A stretch of 64,000 nt of DNA from an uncultured Alphaproteobacteria bacterium. GTDB lineage: Bacteria > Pseudomonadota > Alphaproteobacteria > HIMB59. Shown one piece after another: positions 9,131-18,578 of this stretch. The notes under the pieces were generated by a model that was not told the DNA's origin, did not search any database, and saw only the letters and a list, made by a program, of their open reading frames with translations. The stretch spans positions 62,001 to 126,000 of the forward strand of contig CABYGG010000002.1 in NCBI GenBank assembly GCA_902518505.1. Reading direction: 5' to 3'. Position 1 is the first letter of the stretch; each line of letters starts with the position of its first letter. The translations under genes were made by a program, and so were the position numbers.

Positions 9131-10508
9131 CATCTAAATATAAATCAATATCTAATTCTGATATAGTACTAGCAAATTTATGATATTCCATTTCCTTAAT
9201 GGCTATAAACGCCTTATGTAATTCTGGGCCTAAAGTTTGTTTTAAAAAAGATGATTTCTTAGATAGCATAATTGATGAATTCCAGTCAGAAGGAATTTTG
9301 TATTTTTGATTATTTTTCTTTAAATAAGCATTTCCGGTTGTTTGTTTATCTGGAGAAATTTTATTTTGAATTCCTAATTCAATTGCTGAAATTATAGTTA
9401 AGGCTACTAAATATGGGTTTGCATCAACTCCTGAGACTCTATGTTCTATCCTTCTATTATTTTTATTACTACTTGGTATTCGAAAAGCAACTGATCTGTT
9501 ATCTATTCCCCAATTAGGCTTTGTTGGTGCATAAGACCCTGAAACAAACCTCCTCCAACTATTAGCATTTGGTGCAAATATCAACATACTTTCACCCATG
9601 GTTTTTGAAAGACCCCCAAGTGCATAATTAAGATTTTTATTTATTTTTTCATTATTTCTTTCAGCAAAAATATTTTTTTCTTTTTGATCATAAAGTGAAA
9701 TATGAAAATGCATTCCAGAACCAGAAATATTTTCCATAGGTTTTGCCATAAAGCATGCAGTGACTCCATGTTTTCTTGCTTGTGCTCTTATAATTCTTTT
9801 TAGCCTTAAAATATCATCAGCAGCTTTTAGTAACGATTTTTGATGTTTTAATGTTAATTCGTATTGACCGGGTGCGTACTCTGAAATAATAGTTTCAGCA
9901 TCTATTTTTGCAAGTTTTGTAGCTTCATAAATATCATCAATTAAAGGTAACATACCATGGAGATGATCTACTGAATATACATCTGTCTTTTTAATTGATG
10001 CTCTTTTTCCAAGTATAGATTTAGCTGGTTTGAGTTTTCCATACTCATCCAATTCATTTGAAACAAGAAAAAATTCTAGCTCAAATGCTGCATAAAAATT
10101 AATTCCTTTTTTTTTAAAATCTTGAATTTTATTTTCCAAAATATTTCTTGGATCTGTTAACAGTTTTTTTCCATCAATATCATACATATTCATGAATAAC
10201 TCACCTCTTGGTGGTTTACTGTTATGCAATAACTTAAGTGATGATGGTATAGGCCAGGCTTTTATGTCACCATCTCCTTGCTCTAAAATCAATCCTGTTT
10301 CAGGTGTATCCTCACCAGTAATATCCATTCCAAGTAATGAAAGAGGAAATTGCCTACCAGACTTATACAACTTTAATAACTCATTTCTTCTAATTATTTT
10401 TCCACGACCTACACCATTACAATCATGCATTACAATATCGAATGATTTTACTTGAGTATTTCTCTTAAGAAAATTTTGTGCTTCAGATAAATAATTTTTA
10501 ATTTTCAT
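9123..10508 (-). CDS. glutamine synthetase family protein (gamma-glutamyl-amine synthetase/PuuA-like)
   Basis: ELEFFLV, GQYELTLKH, GSGMHFHISLY, NPYLVALTIISAIELGI motifs. Confidence 0.82.
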   Translation of the reverse strand: MKIKNYLSEAQNFLKRNTQVKSFDIVMHDCNGVGRGKIIRRNELLKLYKSGRQFPLSLLGMDITGEDTPETGLILEQGDGDIKAWPIPSSLKLLHNSKPPRGELFMNMYDIDGKKLLTDPRNILENKIQDFKKKGINFYAAFELEFFLVSNELDEYGKLKPAKSILGKRASIKKTDVYSVDHLHGMLPLIDDIYEATKLAKIDAETIISEYAPGQYELTLKHQKSLLKAADDILRLKRIIRAQARKHGVTACFMAKPMENISGSGMHFHISLYDQKEKNIFAERNNEKINKNLNYALGGLSKTMGESMLIFAPNANSWRRFVSGSYAPTKPNWGIDNRSVAFRIPSSNKNNRRIEHRVSGVDANPYLVALTIISAIELGIQNKISPDKQTTGNAYLKKNNQKYKIPSDWNSSIMLSKKSSFLKQTLGPELHKAFIAIKEMEYHKFASTISELDIDLYLDAI

Positions 10509-10547
10509 AACAAATATTTATAATATAAAAATATTAATATAAACTTT

Positions 10548-11243
10548 ATGTCTAAACTACAGTTAATCTATTTCAATCTTAGAGCTTTGTGTGAAGCTCC
10601 AAGGATGATGCTACATACTGCAGGTATTGAATATTCATATGAAATGGCATGGGATTATTTTAAAAAACCATGGGGTGATGTCAAAAAAGAGGTGATTTTT
10701 CATAAATTACCTTTGCTTGTTATAGATCAGAAAATTGAAATATGGCAAAGCAATACCATCTCAAGATATATAGCTAAACTTACAAACAATATTCCAAATA
10801 ATGACGAAATGATGGCATATGCTGACTCTATATTTGAGTCTGCTCATGATTTATTTTTTCCTTTAAATCCGACAATAAATGTTTGGGTTGGTGAAATGCA
10901 CATAAAGAATAAAAAAAATCTTTTGGATGAAATTTTACCCAAAGCTTTTACAAATTTTGAAAAATTACTAAGTAAACATGAAGGTAATTTTTTTTTAGGA
11001 AAAAGAGCATATTATTGTGATTTTAATGTTTATCATCATGTTTCACTAGCATTACTATTAGATGATAAAATTTTAGATAACTTTCCAAAGTTAAAAAAAT
11101 TTATGAGTGATTTTGAAAAGGTTCAAGGTATTTTAGATTATCTGGAATCAAGACCAAAACTTATTGGCATTGGTACTTGGCCAAAAGTAGTTATTGATGG
11201 TATAGAATACACATCTGGCACAAATCCCGATTACAAATATTGA
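10548..11243 (+). CDS. glutathione S-transferase family protein (sigma-like)
   Basis: LQLIYFNLRALCEAPRMMLHTAGIEY, KLPLLVIDQKIEIWQSNTISRYIA. Confidence 0.78.
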   Translation: MSKLQLIYFNLRALCEAPRMMLHTAGIEYSYEMAWDYFKKPWGDVKKEVIFHKLPLLVIDQKIEIWQSNTISRYIAKLTNNIPNNDEMMAYADSIFESAHDLFFPLNPTINVWVGEMHIKNKKNLLDEILPKAFTNFEKLLSKHEGNFFLGKRAYYCDFNVYHHVSLALLLDDKILDNFPKLKKFMSDFEKVQGILDYLESRPKLIGIGTWPKVVIDGIEYTSGTNPDYKY

Positions 11244-12196
11244 TTAAAATATTAATAATTGGGGCTGGTGCATGGGGGACTGCTTTAACCCACATACTAG
11301 CTAAAAATAATAGTAATGTGTTTATATGGTCAAGAAATAAAAATATTTCAAAAGAAATAAACCTTAAAAAAACAAATTCGAAATATTTTCCAAAAAAAAA
11401 ACTATCAAAAAATATTAGGTCTATTTATGGAAATTTTTCTACTGATAAATTTGATTATATTTTTTATGTATTGCCAGCAAGTATATTTACAACATTTTCA
11501 AAAAAATATTTATTTGGTAAAAAAATTTCTAATTTAATTTTATGTTCAAAAGGAGTAACAAGTGATGGTAAATTTTTATCTGATGAGGCAGAGAAAAATT
11601 TAAATATAAATAATTTGTTTTATCTATCAGGTCCTAGTTTTGCTGATGAAGTAATAAATGGTAAAATGACAGCTTTAAGCATGTCTAGTTTGAATAAATC
11701 TAAAAAAATTGGTAATCTCTTTAAAGGTTCAAATATTAGAATATATTTTTCAAAGAATTTAAAATCACTTGAATACCTCTCAATTTATAAAAATGCGTAT
11801 GCTATCGGAGCTGGCATTATAGACTCAATTAAGCTAGGAAATAATGCTAAAGCTGCATATATAACAAGATGTATTTCTGAAATAAAAAAATCGATGAAAT
11901 ATCTAAAATTAGAGACAAGTTCAATCAATAGTCTTGGGGGTTTGGGAGATATAATATTATCTTGTAACTCTACAAAATCTAGAAATTACTCATATGGATA
12001 TAATTTAATCAATAAAAGGAATTCTAAAACCAAAAAAACAATCGAAGGTTTAAACACTTGCTTATCGTTTAGTAAAAATAAAAAAATAAGAGTAAATAAT
12101 CAGCCGATTTTAAATTCAATTATAAATATAATTAATGGAAGCTCTCCTAATAAAGAAATAGAAAAACTATTCACTAGAGATTTCAAATCTGAATAG
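11240..12196 (+). CDS. gpsA: NAD(P)-dependent glycerol-3-phosphate dehydrogenase
   Basis: ILIIGAGAWGTALTHILAKNN; LSGPSFADEVINGKMTALS; KNAYAIGAGIIDSIKLGNNAKAAYITR. Confidence 0.93.
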   Translation: MIKILIIGAGAWGTALTHILAKNNSNVFIWSRNKNISKEINLKKTNSKYFPKKKLSKNIRSIYGNFSTDKFDYIFYVLPASIFTTFSKKYLFGKKISNLILCSKGVTSDGKFLSDEAEKNLNINNLFYLSGPSFADEVINGKMTALSMSSLNKSKKIGNLFKGSNIRIYFSKNLKSLEYLSIYKNAYAIGAGIIDSIKLGNNAKAAYITRCISEIKKSMKYLKLETSSINSLGGLGDIILSCNSTKSRNYSYGYNLINKRNSKTKKTIEGLNTCLSFSKNKKIRVNNQPILNSIINIINGSSPNKEIEKLFTRDFKSE

Positions 12197-12260
12197 TTTT
12201 TATAAAGTTTTGAAAATTTAGTAGGAAACTAATATATAAAAATATATAAAATTTATTAAT

Positions 12261-12334
12261 GGCCCGCTGGCAGATTGGTTATGCAGAGGACTGCAAATCC
12301 TTGTAGCTCGGTTCGATTCCGGGGTGGGCCTCCA
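12261..12334 (+). tRNA. tRNA-Cys (GCA), CCA encoded
   Basis: Acceptor ggcccgc/gtgggcc, anticodon loop ctGCAaa, T-arm gttcgattcc, 3' tcca. Confidence 0.93.
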
Positions 12335-12336
12335 CT

Positions 12337-13095
12337 TTACTTCATTTCATCGATTATTTTTTTTATGGTTCTTGATGTAAGGTCTAGGATTCTTTTTCCT
12401 TTATCTGCAGAGGATTTTGTAGGATTGCCAATTATACCTGTCTTGGACAAATCTTTTGAATTCCAAGCTCTTTTAATTGTTCTTTCATAAGAAATTATTT
12501 TTTTAGATTTAAAGTCAGATGAGAGTTTATTTCTTTTAATTTTATTTAATTTTATCAATTCTGGATAAAGGTGGAGCATTATTGATGTTTCAAATTCGCC
12601 ACCATGATATCCATAAAGTAATTCCTTTTTTGGAATAATTTTTTCAAAACCTTTAAATAAAAAATAATGTGCCTTAACAATATCGACAGCTTTATATCTA
12701 CTTTTAATTTCTTTAGCAGCTATATCTAAGTGACTAATTTGTCCGCCATGACTATTTAAAAAGATAAATTTTTTATATCTACGAATACATAACTCACCAA
12801 CTATGCTGATAATATAATCAATATAATTTGTAGAGTTCGAAGATAGAGTGCCCTCAAAGCTATTATGCTCACTCGCTGAACCTATAGAGATATTTGGTAG
12901 AATTAAATATTTATTAAGTTTGGGATATTTCTTAACAAAAGTATTTAAAATTCCATCTAATATCAATTTATCAGTACCTGATGGAAGGTGTTCTCCATGT
13001 TGTTCTACAGATGAAAATGGGAGAATAAGTATTTTATTTTTACCTAATTTACTAATATCTGCTGATGTTAAATCGGACCAAAACTTTGATAGCAT
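12337..13095 (-). CDS. creatininase/creatinine amidohydrolase family protein
   Basis: LILPFSSVEQHGEHLPSGTD; FLNSHGGQ; YGYHGGEFETSIMLHLYPE metal-binding motifs of the creatininase family. Confidence 0.88.
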   Translation of the reverse strand: MLSKFWSDLTSADISKLGKNKILILPFSSVEQHGEHLPSGTDKLILDGILNTFVKKYPKLNKYLILPNISIGSASEHNSFEGTLSSNSTNYIDYIISIVGELCIRRYKKFIFLNSHGGQISHLDIAAKEIKSRYKAVDIVKAHYFLFKGFEKIIPKKELLYGYHGGEFETSIMLHLYPELIKLNKIKRNKLSSDFKSKKIISYERTIKRAWNSKDLSKTGIIGNPTKSSADKGKRILDLTSRTIKKIIDEMK

Positions 13096-13124
13096 AAATG
13101 ATATTTAACATTTATATAATTATT

Positions 13125-14087
13125 ATGGAAACTTATTCTCTATGGCTTAAGAGTGAAAATAAACCAATTATTAAGAAAAAAATACTAAGCTATAAAAAAA
13201 ATTCTAAAACTGTTCTTGTAAAAACTCTTTATTCAGGAATTAGTAAGGGTACTGAGAGATTAGTAGCATCTGGTAATATTAGCAAAGATCAGTTCGATAT
13301 AATGAAATCTCCTTTTCAAGAGGGATCTTTTTCTTTTCCAATTAAATACGGTTACATTAATGTTGGTAAAATAATTGAAGGCCCAAAAAAATATTTAAAT
13401 AAAAATACATTCTGCCTTTACCCTCATCAGTCACTATTTAAGATTGATATAAATAATGTGAATATTTTAAAAGGTAATGGTGATATTCGAAAATATTTAC
13501 TAACAGCAAATATGGAAACAGCTATTAATATCTTTTGGGATACTCAAGCAAAATTAAATAACAAAATATTGATAATAGGGATGGGCTCTGTTGGTATTTT
13601 AACTGCCTACTATTATAAATTACTAAAATTTAAAAATGTCTTTATTACTGACATAAATATTAAAAAGAAGAAATTTGCTAATATTTTAGGACTAAAATTT
13701 ATTAATTTTAAAAAAATAAAAGATTTAGATGTTATAATTAATTCAACATCTAATTATGATGTATTAAACCAATCACTAAAAAAATTAAATTTAGAGGGAA
13801 AATTTATTGAGGCTAGTTGGTATGGAAATAGAAAAGGTCATATAAATTTAGGAGGTAATTTTCACTCAAAGAGATTAAAAATTATTGGTTCTCAAGTTTC
13901 AAATATTCCAAAATATTTATCAAAAAAATATGATTATAAAAAGAGATTGAATTTAGCAATTAATGCTTTATCTAATAACCAACTTCTTAAATTAATAAAT
14001 ACTGAAAGTGACTTTAAGGATCTAGAGAAAGATTATATTTCAATATTAAATAATCCAGATAGCATAATGCATGCTATAAAGTATTAA
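13125..14087 (+). CDS. MDR-superfamily (zinc-type alcohol dehydrogenase-like) oxidoreductase
   Basis: TLYSGISKGTER...MKSPFQEGSFSFPIKYGYINVGKI...LIIGMGSVGILTAYYYK; start set at METYSLW rather than the longer ORF-track start. Confidence 0.75.
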   Translation: METYSLWLKSENKPIIKKKILSYKKNSKTVLVKTLYSGISKGTERLVASGNISKDQFDIMKSPFQEGSFSFPIKYGYINVGKIIEGPKKYLNKNTFCLYPHQSLFKIDINNVNILKGNGDIRKYLLTANMETAINIFWDTQAKLNNKILIIGMGSVGILTAYYYKLLKFKNVFITDINIKKKKFANILGLKFINFKKIKDLDVIINSTSNYDVLNQSLKKLNLEGKFIEASWYGNRKGHINLGGNFHSKRLKIIGSQVSNIPKYLSKKYDYKKRLNLAINALSNNQLLKLINTESDFKDLEKDYISILNNPDSIMHAIKY

Positions 14088-14088
14088 A

Positions 14089-14496
14089 ATGTATTCAATT
14101 ACTGTTCGAAATAATATTTTAATTGCACATTCTCTCCCGGGTGAGGTTTTTGGACCAGCACAGAATTTGCATGGAGCGACCTACATAGTTGATGCTGAGT
14201 TTTATGCAAAAGAGATTAACAAATATAACATTATTATGGATCTTGGGGTTGTAACAGAAATTCTCTCCGACGTATTAAAATTTTATAGTTATAAAAATTT
14301 AGACGATGTTGAAGAATTTAAAAATATAATTACCTCTACGGAATTTCTTGCTAAAGATATTTTTGATAGAATATGCGATAAATTACAAAAAGATTACATA
14401 GAAGATTTTAACAAGTTGCATAGAATTAAAATTATTTTAACTGAGTCAAATGTAGCTTGGGCTTCTTATGAACAAGAGATCAGTAATACAAAATAA
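14089..14496 (+). CDS. 6-pyruvoyl-tetrahydropterin synthase/QueD-like family protein, atypical active site
   Basis: IAHSLPGEVFGPAQNLHGATYIVDAEF...NLDDVEEFKNIITSTEFLAKDIFDRI...ILTESNVAWASYE. Confidence 0.8.
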   Translation: MYSITVRNNILIAHSLPGEVFGPAQNLHGATYIVDAEFYAKEINKYNIIMDLGVVTEILSDVLKFYSYKNLDDVEEFKNIITSTEFLAKDIFDRICDKLQKDYIEDFNKLHRIKIILTESNVAWASYEQEISNTK

Positions 14497-15511
14497 ATCT
14501 TATTATTTTATTTATCCGGGTAATATTAATACAAAAACAGGCGGTTACATTTATGAAAAAAATATACTAAAAAGAGCAAAAAAAATTAAATTTAATTTAA
14601 ATGCTATCAAACTTGCTAACAGCTTTCCCTTTCCTAAAGAAAATGACTTAAAAAATCTAAAAAAAACTTTAGAAAAATTACCTGATAATGCAGTACTAAT
14701 TTTTGATGGATTAGTTTTTGAGTGTATTAATAGTATAATAAACTATTTAGATAGATTTGTAGTAATAGCTCTTATACACCACCCTCTTTATCTAGAATTT
14801 AATGGTAGTCAAAGTCAATTTTTTCTTAAGAACGCTAAAAAATTATATAAGAAAACGAAAAAAATAATTGTCACTTCAAATGATACAAAACAACTAATTC
14901 TTGAAAAATTTAAAATTAATAAGCGAAAAATTCAAGTTGTAGAGCCTGGAATAGAAAAATTAAAAAAATATAAATTAAAAAGGGATAAAAATATAAATTT
15001 ACTATCTGTAGGAAGTATTATTGAGAGAAAAAATTATCATTATCTGTTAAACGAATTAAGATACATGGATAAAATAAAATTAAATATTGTAGGAGATATA
15101 ACTAGAGAGAGTAAATACTATAATAGATTACTAAAAATTATAAGTAATTATAGATTAAGTAAAAAAGTTAAGTTTCATAGTAATGTATCGACTAATTTAT
15201 TATCAAAACTATATTCTAAGTGTGACTTCTATGTCTCAGTAAGTAAATATGAGGGTTTTGGTATGTCACTTGCTAATGCCCTTCAACTCAAAAAAATGAT
15301 TATTACATATAAAACTAAAACAATTATGAGTACTCTACAAAAGGATGGAATTATCTACTTAAATAATTTCAAAGAAAAAAGTTTATCAAAATTAATTACT
15401 AAAAATGCATTTAATTCAGATTTATCAAAAAAATTATCACAAAATAAGAGAAAATTTTTAACACCAATACAATCTGGGGATCTTTTTATCAAGATAATAA
15501 AAGATGCATAA
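14468..15511 (+). CDS. GT4-type glycosyltransferase
   Basis: INLLSVGSIIERKNYHYLLNEL...KVKFHSNVSTNLLSKLYSKCDFYVSVSKYEGFGMSLANAL. Confidence 0.88.
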   Translation: MNKRSVIQNKSYYFIYPGNINTKTGGYIYEKNILKRAKKIKFNLNAIKLANSFPFPKENDLKNLKKTLEKLPDNAVLIFDGLVFECINSIINYLDRFVVIALIHHPLYLEFNGSQSQFFLKNAKKLYKKTKKIIVTSNDTKQLILEKFKINKRKIQVVEPGIEKLKKYKLKRDKNINLLSVGSIIERKNYHYLLNELRYMDKIKLNIVGDITRESKYYNRLLKIISNYRLSKKVKFHSNVSTNLLSKLYSKCDFYVSVSKYEGFGMSLANALQLKKMIITYKTKTIMSTLQKDGIIYLNNFKEKSLSKLITKNAFNSDLSKKLSQNKRKFLTPIQSGDLFIKIIKDA

Positions 15512-16292
15512 ATTTAATAATGATTGGTTATTTCTTCGAGAGAAAATTGATAAAGTTTCAAGAAATAAAAAAATTATAGAAAAAATTAATAAATATTTTC
15601 AAGACTACAAAATATTGTCTATCGCTGATTTGGGTTGTGGAACAGGTTCCAACTATAGATATTTGTACCCTAAACTTAAAAAAAGGCAATCATGGGATAT
15701 GATAGACATATCATTTGAGTCAATTAAAGAATTTAAGAAAAAAACAAATAATAAGAATAAAATTATAAATATAAATTATAAAAAATTTGATTTAATCAAA
15801 AATATAAAAAGTTTTAAATTCAAAAAATATGATATTATTACAGGGTCTGCGTATTTAGATATAATGCCAAAAAATTGGTATTTAGAATTTAAAAAACAAA
15901 ATCTAAATACAAAAGTTATATATTTTTCGATTAATTATGATGGATTTTTTAAATTTCACCCAAAACATAAAGATGATCAATACGTTTTAAATCTATTTAA
16001 TAAAGATCAGGAGTCAGATAAAGGTATTGGGCAAAAAGCAGTTGGTAAAAACTGTAGTCAAATAATTAATAAATTGTTTTCTAAGTCACACAAAACATTT
16101 GTTTATGACTCGAGTTGGGATGTATCAAAGAATAATAAATTTCAAAATATGTTTTTAGATTTTTGTGAAAATGTTCTTGAAAAAAATAAGATATCATTAG
16201 ATAGATGGATAGATTTTAGAAGGGAAAATATTAAAAAAAATAAATCAAAATTATTTCTAAGAAATAAAGATTTTTTAGCTTTAAAACTCTAA
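15504..16292 (+). CDS. class I SAM-dependent methyltransferase
   Basis: ILSIADLGCGTGSNYRYL SAM-binding motif; overlaps the upstream GT by 8 bp. Confidence 0.85.
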   Translation: MHKFNNDWLFLREKIDKVSRNKKIIEKINKYFQDYKILSIADLGCGTGSNYRYLYPKLKKRQSWDMIDISFESIKEFKKKTNNKNKIININYKKFDLIKNIKSFKFKKYDIITGSAYLDIMPKNWYLEFKKQNLNTKVIYFSINYDGFFKFHPKHKDDQYVLNLFNKDQESDKGIGQKAVGKNCSQIINKLFSKSHKTFVYDSSWDVSKNNKFQNMFLDFCENVLEKNKISLDRWIDFRRENIKKNKSKLFLRNKDFLALKL

Positions 16293-17111
16293 ACTTACTA
16301 TCATTTCTTCGCCAAATTTATAAATTTTATTTTTTGTTCTAATAACTTTTTTTAAATTTGTTATAGGTTTAATATTTATAGAATTTATACCAGAACCAAT
16401 AATTGTAGGTGCTATTATAAATTGCATAATATCTAATAATCTATTCTCAAGAAATTTAGATATAGTTTTAGAACCACCTTCTACTAATACGAACTTAAAA
16501 CCTAAATTATTTATATGTTTGTATATAAGATTTGTAAAATTTCTTTCAGGTAATTTATAAATTTGTGTATTATTTAAATTCTTTTTAATATTAGAATGTG
16601 TAAATATAATATTTGAAAAACCATCTTTAAATATTTGATAGTTATTTGTCAATTTTAGAGACGGATCTATAATTATCCTCTGAGGATTTGAGCCCTTAAT
16701 TGCTCTTGTAGTAAGTAAAGGATTATCTTTTTTTATTGTATTTACACCAACTATAACCGCATCACAAACTGAACGAAGACTATGAAGATATGAAATACTA
16801 TTTTTATCATTAATGTAATGAGAATTGCCGTTTAAAAGTGCAATTTTACCGTCTAAGCTTTGCCCAATTTGACCAATATAGAATTTTTTTTTTATCATCA
16901 ATATTGGTAATAAAATTTGTGCTATTTCATTTATTTTTTTTTCAATCTTACAATTAAAATTAACGCCATTTTTATCAATTAGAATATGATTGGTTTTAGA
17001 ATGTTGACTAAGTACAAACGATTTGTTAATTAAATCAATTCTTAAGATATTTGATTTTTTTTGTTTTTTTACAAATTCAAATAGTGAAGAAATATTATGC
17101 TTTGTTATCAT
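16281..17111 (-). CDS. stand-alone RibD C-terminal (reductase)-domain protein
   Basis: FYIGQIGQSLDGKIA, VCDAVIVGVNTIKKDNPLLTTR, NPQRIIIDPSLKL, KFVLVEGGSKTISKFLENRLLDIMQFIIAPTIIGSG; no cytidine-deaminase-like N-domain. Confidence 0.87.
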   Translation of the reverse strand: MITKHNISSLFEFVKKQKKSNILRIDLINKSFVLSQHSKTNHILIDKNGVNFNCKIEKKINEIAQILLPILMIKKKFYIGQIGQSLDGKIALLNGNSHYINDKNSISYLHSLRSVCDAVIVGVNTIKKDNPLLTTRAIKGSNPQRIIIDPSLKLTNNYQIFKDGFSNIIFTHSNIKKNLNNTQIYKLPERNFTNLIYKHINNLGFKFVLVEGGSKTISKFLENRLLDIMQFIIAPTIIGSGINSINIKPITNLKKVIRTKNKIYKFGEEMIVSLEF

Positions 17112-17152
17112 TTTTCATCTGTATCAAGTACTATTGAGTATATATATAGTCT

Positions 17153-18271
17153 ATGAGTTTAAAATCAAATTTTGGCACATTTATTGATAGAGCTATCAAT
17201 GAGCTTAGAACCGGAAGACCAATAGTTATTAAAGAGAATAAAAATTATTGGATGTTCTTTAATATTGAACATTCGGACAATAAAGTTCTAAATCAATTCA
17301 ATCAATACCTACAAAAAAATAAATATCTTTTAATCACAAAACAAAAAGCAAAATCAATATTTGAAAATAAAGTATCAACAAATATTTATTTAAAAATAAA
17401 TGAAAAAATATCAAACAAATCTTTATTAAGTTTATTCATTAACCCTTTATCTGATCAAAATAAAATATTATTTAAAGATGAGCCTTATATTAAAAGTAAA
17501 GACTTCCATAATGTCTGTTTAGATATAGCCAAAAATGCGAAGGTAATACCATCACTTGTATTTAAAAAAATTAATTCTAAATACTATAAAAATATTGATA
17601 ATCTAATATTACAACTTGGTCTATTAAGATTTAACCATAAAGAGTTAAAAAATCAGAATAAATTTATAACTAATAGTATCAAATTAGTTTCGAGTGCAAA
17701 TGTGCCCTTACCAAATGTTGCATCTACTACCTTTAATATTTTTAAGTCATATATTGGTGCTAGAAGACATATCGCGATCATAATTAAACCAAAAAATTTA
17801 AAACAACCAACAAACCTTAGAATTCACTCAGCTTGTTTTACTGGGGATATATTTCACTCTAGAAAATGCGATTGCGGAGAACAATTAAATAACTCTTTAA
17901 ACTATATGGTTAAAAATAAAGGAGGTATTATCCTTTATTTAGATCAAGAAGGGAGAGGTATAGGACTAGCCAATAAAATGAGGGCATATTCTCTTCAGTC
18001 AAAAGGCTTAGATACTATTGATGCTGATCACAACATAGGTTTTTTAGATGATGAAAGAGATTTTAATATTGCCGCTAAGATACTTAAGTTATTAAAAGTA
18101 AATAAAGTCAATATTATCACAAATAATTTTACAAAAGTCTCTTCTCTTAAAAAAGCTGGTATTAAAATTGCCAAGCAAATAAATACAAAACCTACAATTA
18201 ACAAATTTAATAAGAATTATTTTAAAACAAGAGTAAAAAAAACAGGTTACGGTTTTAAAAATTTAGACTAA
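17153..18271 (+). CDS. ribA: GTP cyclohydrolase II (RibA-like) with degenerate RibB-like N-terminal region
   Basis: RIHSACFTGDIFHSRKCDCGEQL (Zn Cys triad), LYLDQEGRGIGLANKMRAYSLQSKGLDTIDADHNIGF, ITNNFTKVSSLKKAGI. Confidence 0.88.
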   Translation: MSLKSNFGTFIDRAINELRTGRPIVIKENKNYWMFFNIEHSDNKVLNQFNQYLQKNKYLLITKQKAKSIFENKVSTNIYLKINEKISNKSLLSLFINPLSDQNKILFKDEPYIKSKDFHNVCLDIAKNAKVIPSLVFKKINSKYYKNIDNLILQLGLLRFNHKELKNQNKFITNSIKLVSSANVPLPNVASTTFNIFKSYIGARRHIAIIIKPKNLKQPTNLRIHSACFTGDIFHSRKCDCGEQLNNSLNYMVKNKGGIILYLDQEGRGIGLANKMRAYSLQSKGLDTIDADHNIGFLDDERDFNIAAKILKLLKVNKVNIITNNFTKVSSLKKAGIKIAKQINTKPTINKFNKNYFKTRVKKTGYGFKNLD

Positions 18272-18275
18272 AAAT

Positions 18276-18515
18276 TTAGTCAAAGTCTCCTCGTTCTAAT
18301 CTATCTTCGTATTCATTGGAGGACTCGGAAATAGTACTAAGCTGTTTTTTGGTCATAATTTTTAGAGTTTTTTTTATAGCAAGTTGATAAGTATGTAACT
18401 TTTCAACAATATTTCTTTCGCTGGTGTTTCTCATCATTTGACTTAGGGCTCTATTTAGCTCAGTAAGTCTGCCTAACAACGTATTATCGTCATCATTATC
18501 ATCATCGTAATACAT
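18276..18515 (-). CDS. small hypothetical protein with acidic N-terminus
   Basis: 79-aa ORF MYYDDDNDDDNTLLGRLTELNRALSQMMRN...; no family recognised. Confidence 0.55.
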   Translation of the reverse strand: MYYDDDNDDDNTLLGRLTELNRALSQMMRNTSERNIVEKLHTYQLAIKKTLKIMTKKQLSTISESSNEYEDRLERGDFD

Positions 18516-18578
18516 TAATCAATATTATAATAATTCTGAGGATCATAAATAAAATAATTAAATAAATAACTTAATAAT

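Noticed and set aside
12275-12490. 71-aa ORF on + strand
   Set aside because: Overlaps tRNA-Cys and the antisense of the creatininase gene; not a plausible CDS.
17112-17152. Possible FMN riboswitch upstream of the ribA-like gene
   Set aside because: Only about 41 bp between divergent genes and no RFN-element conserved segments.
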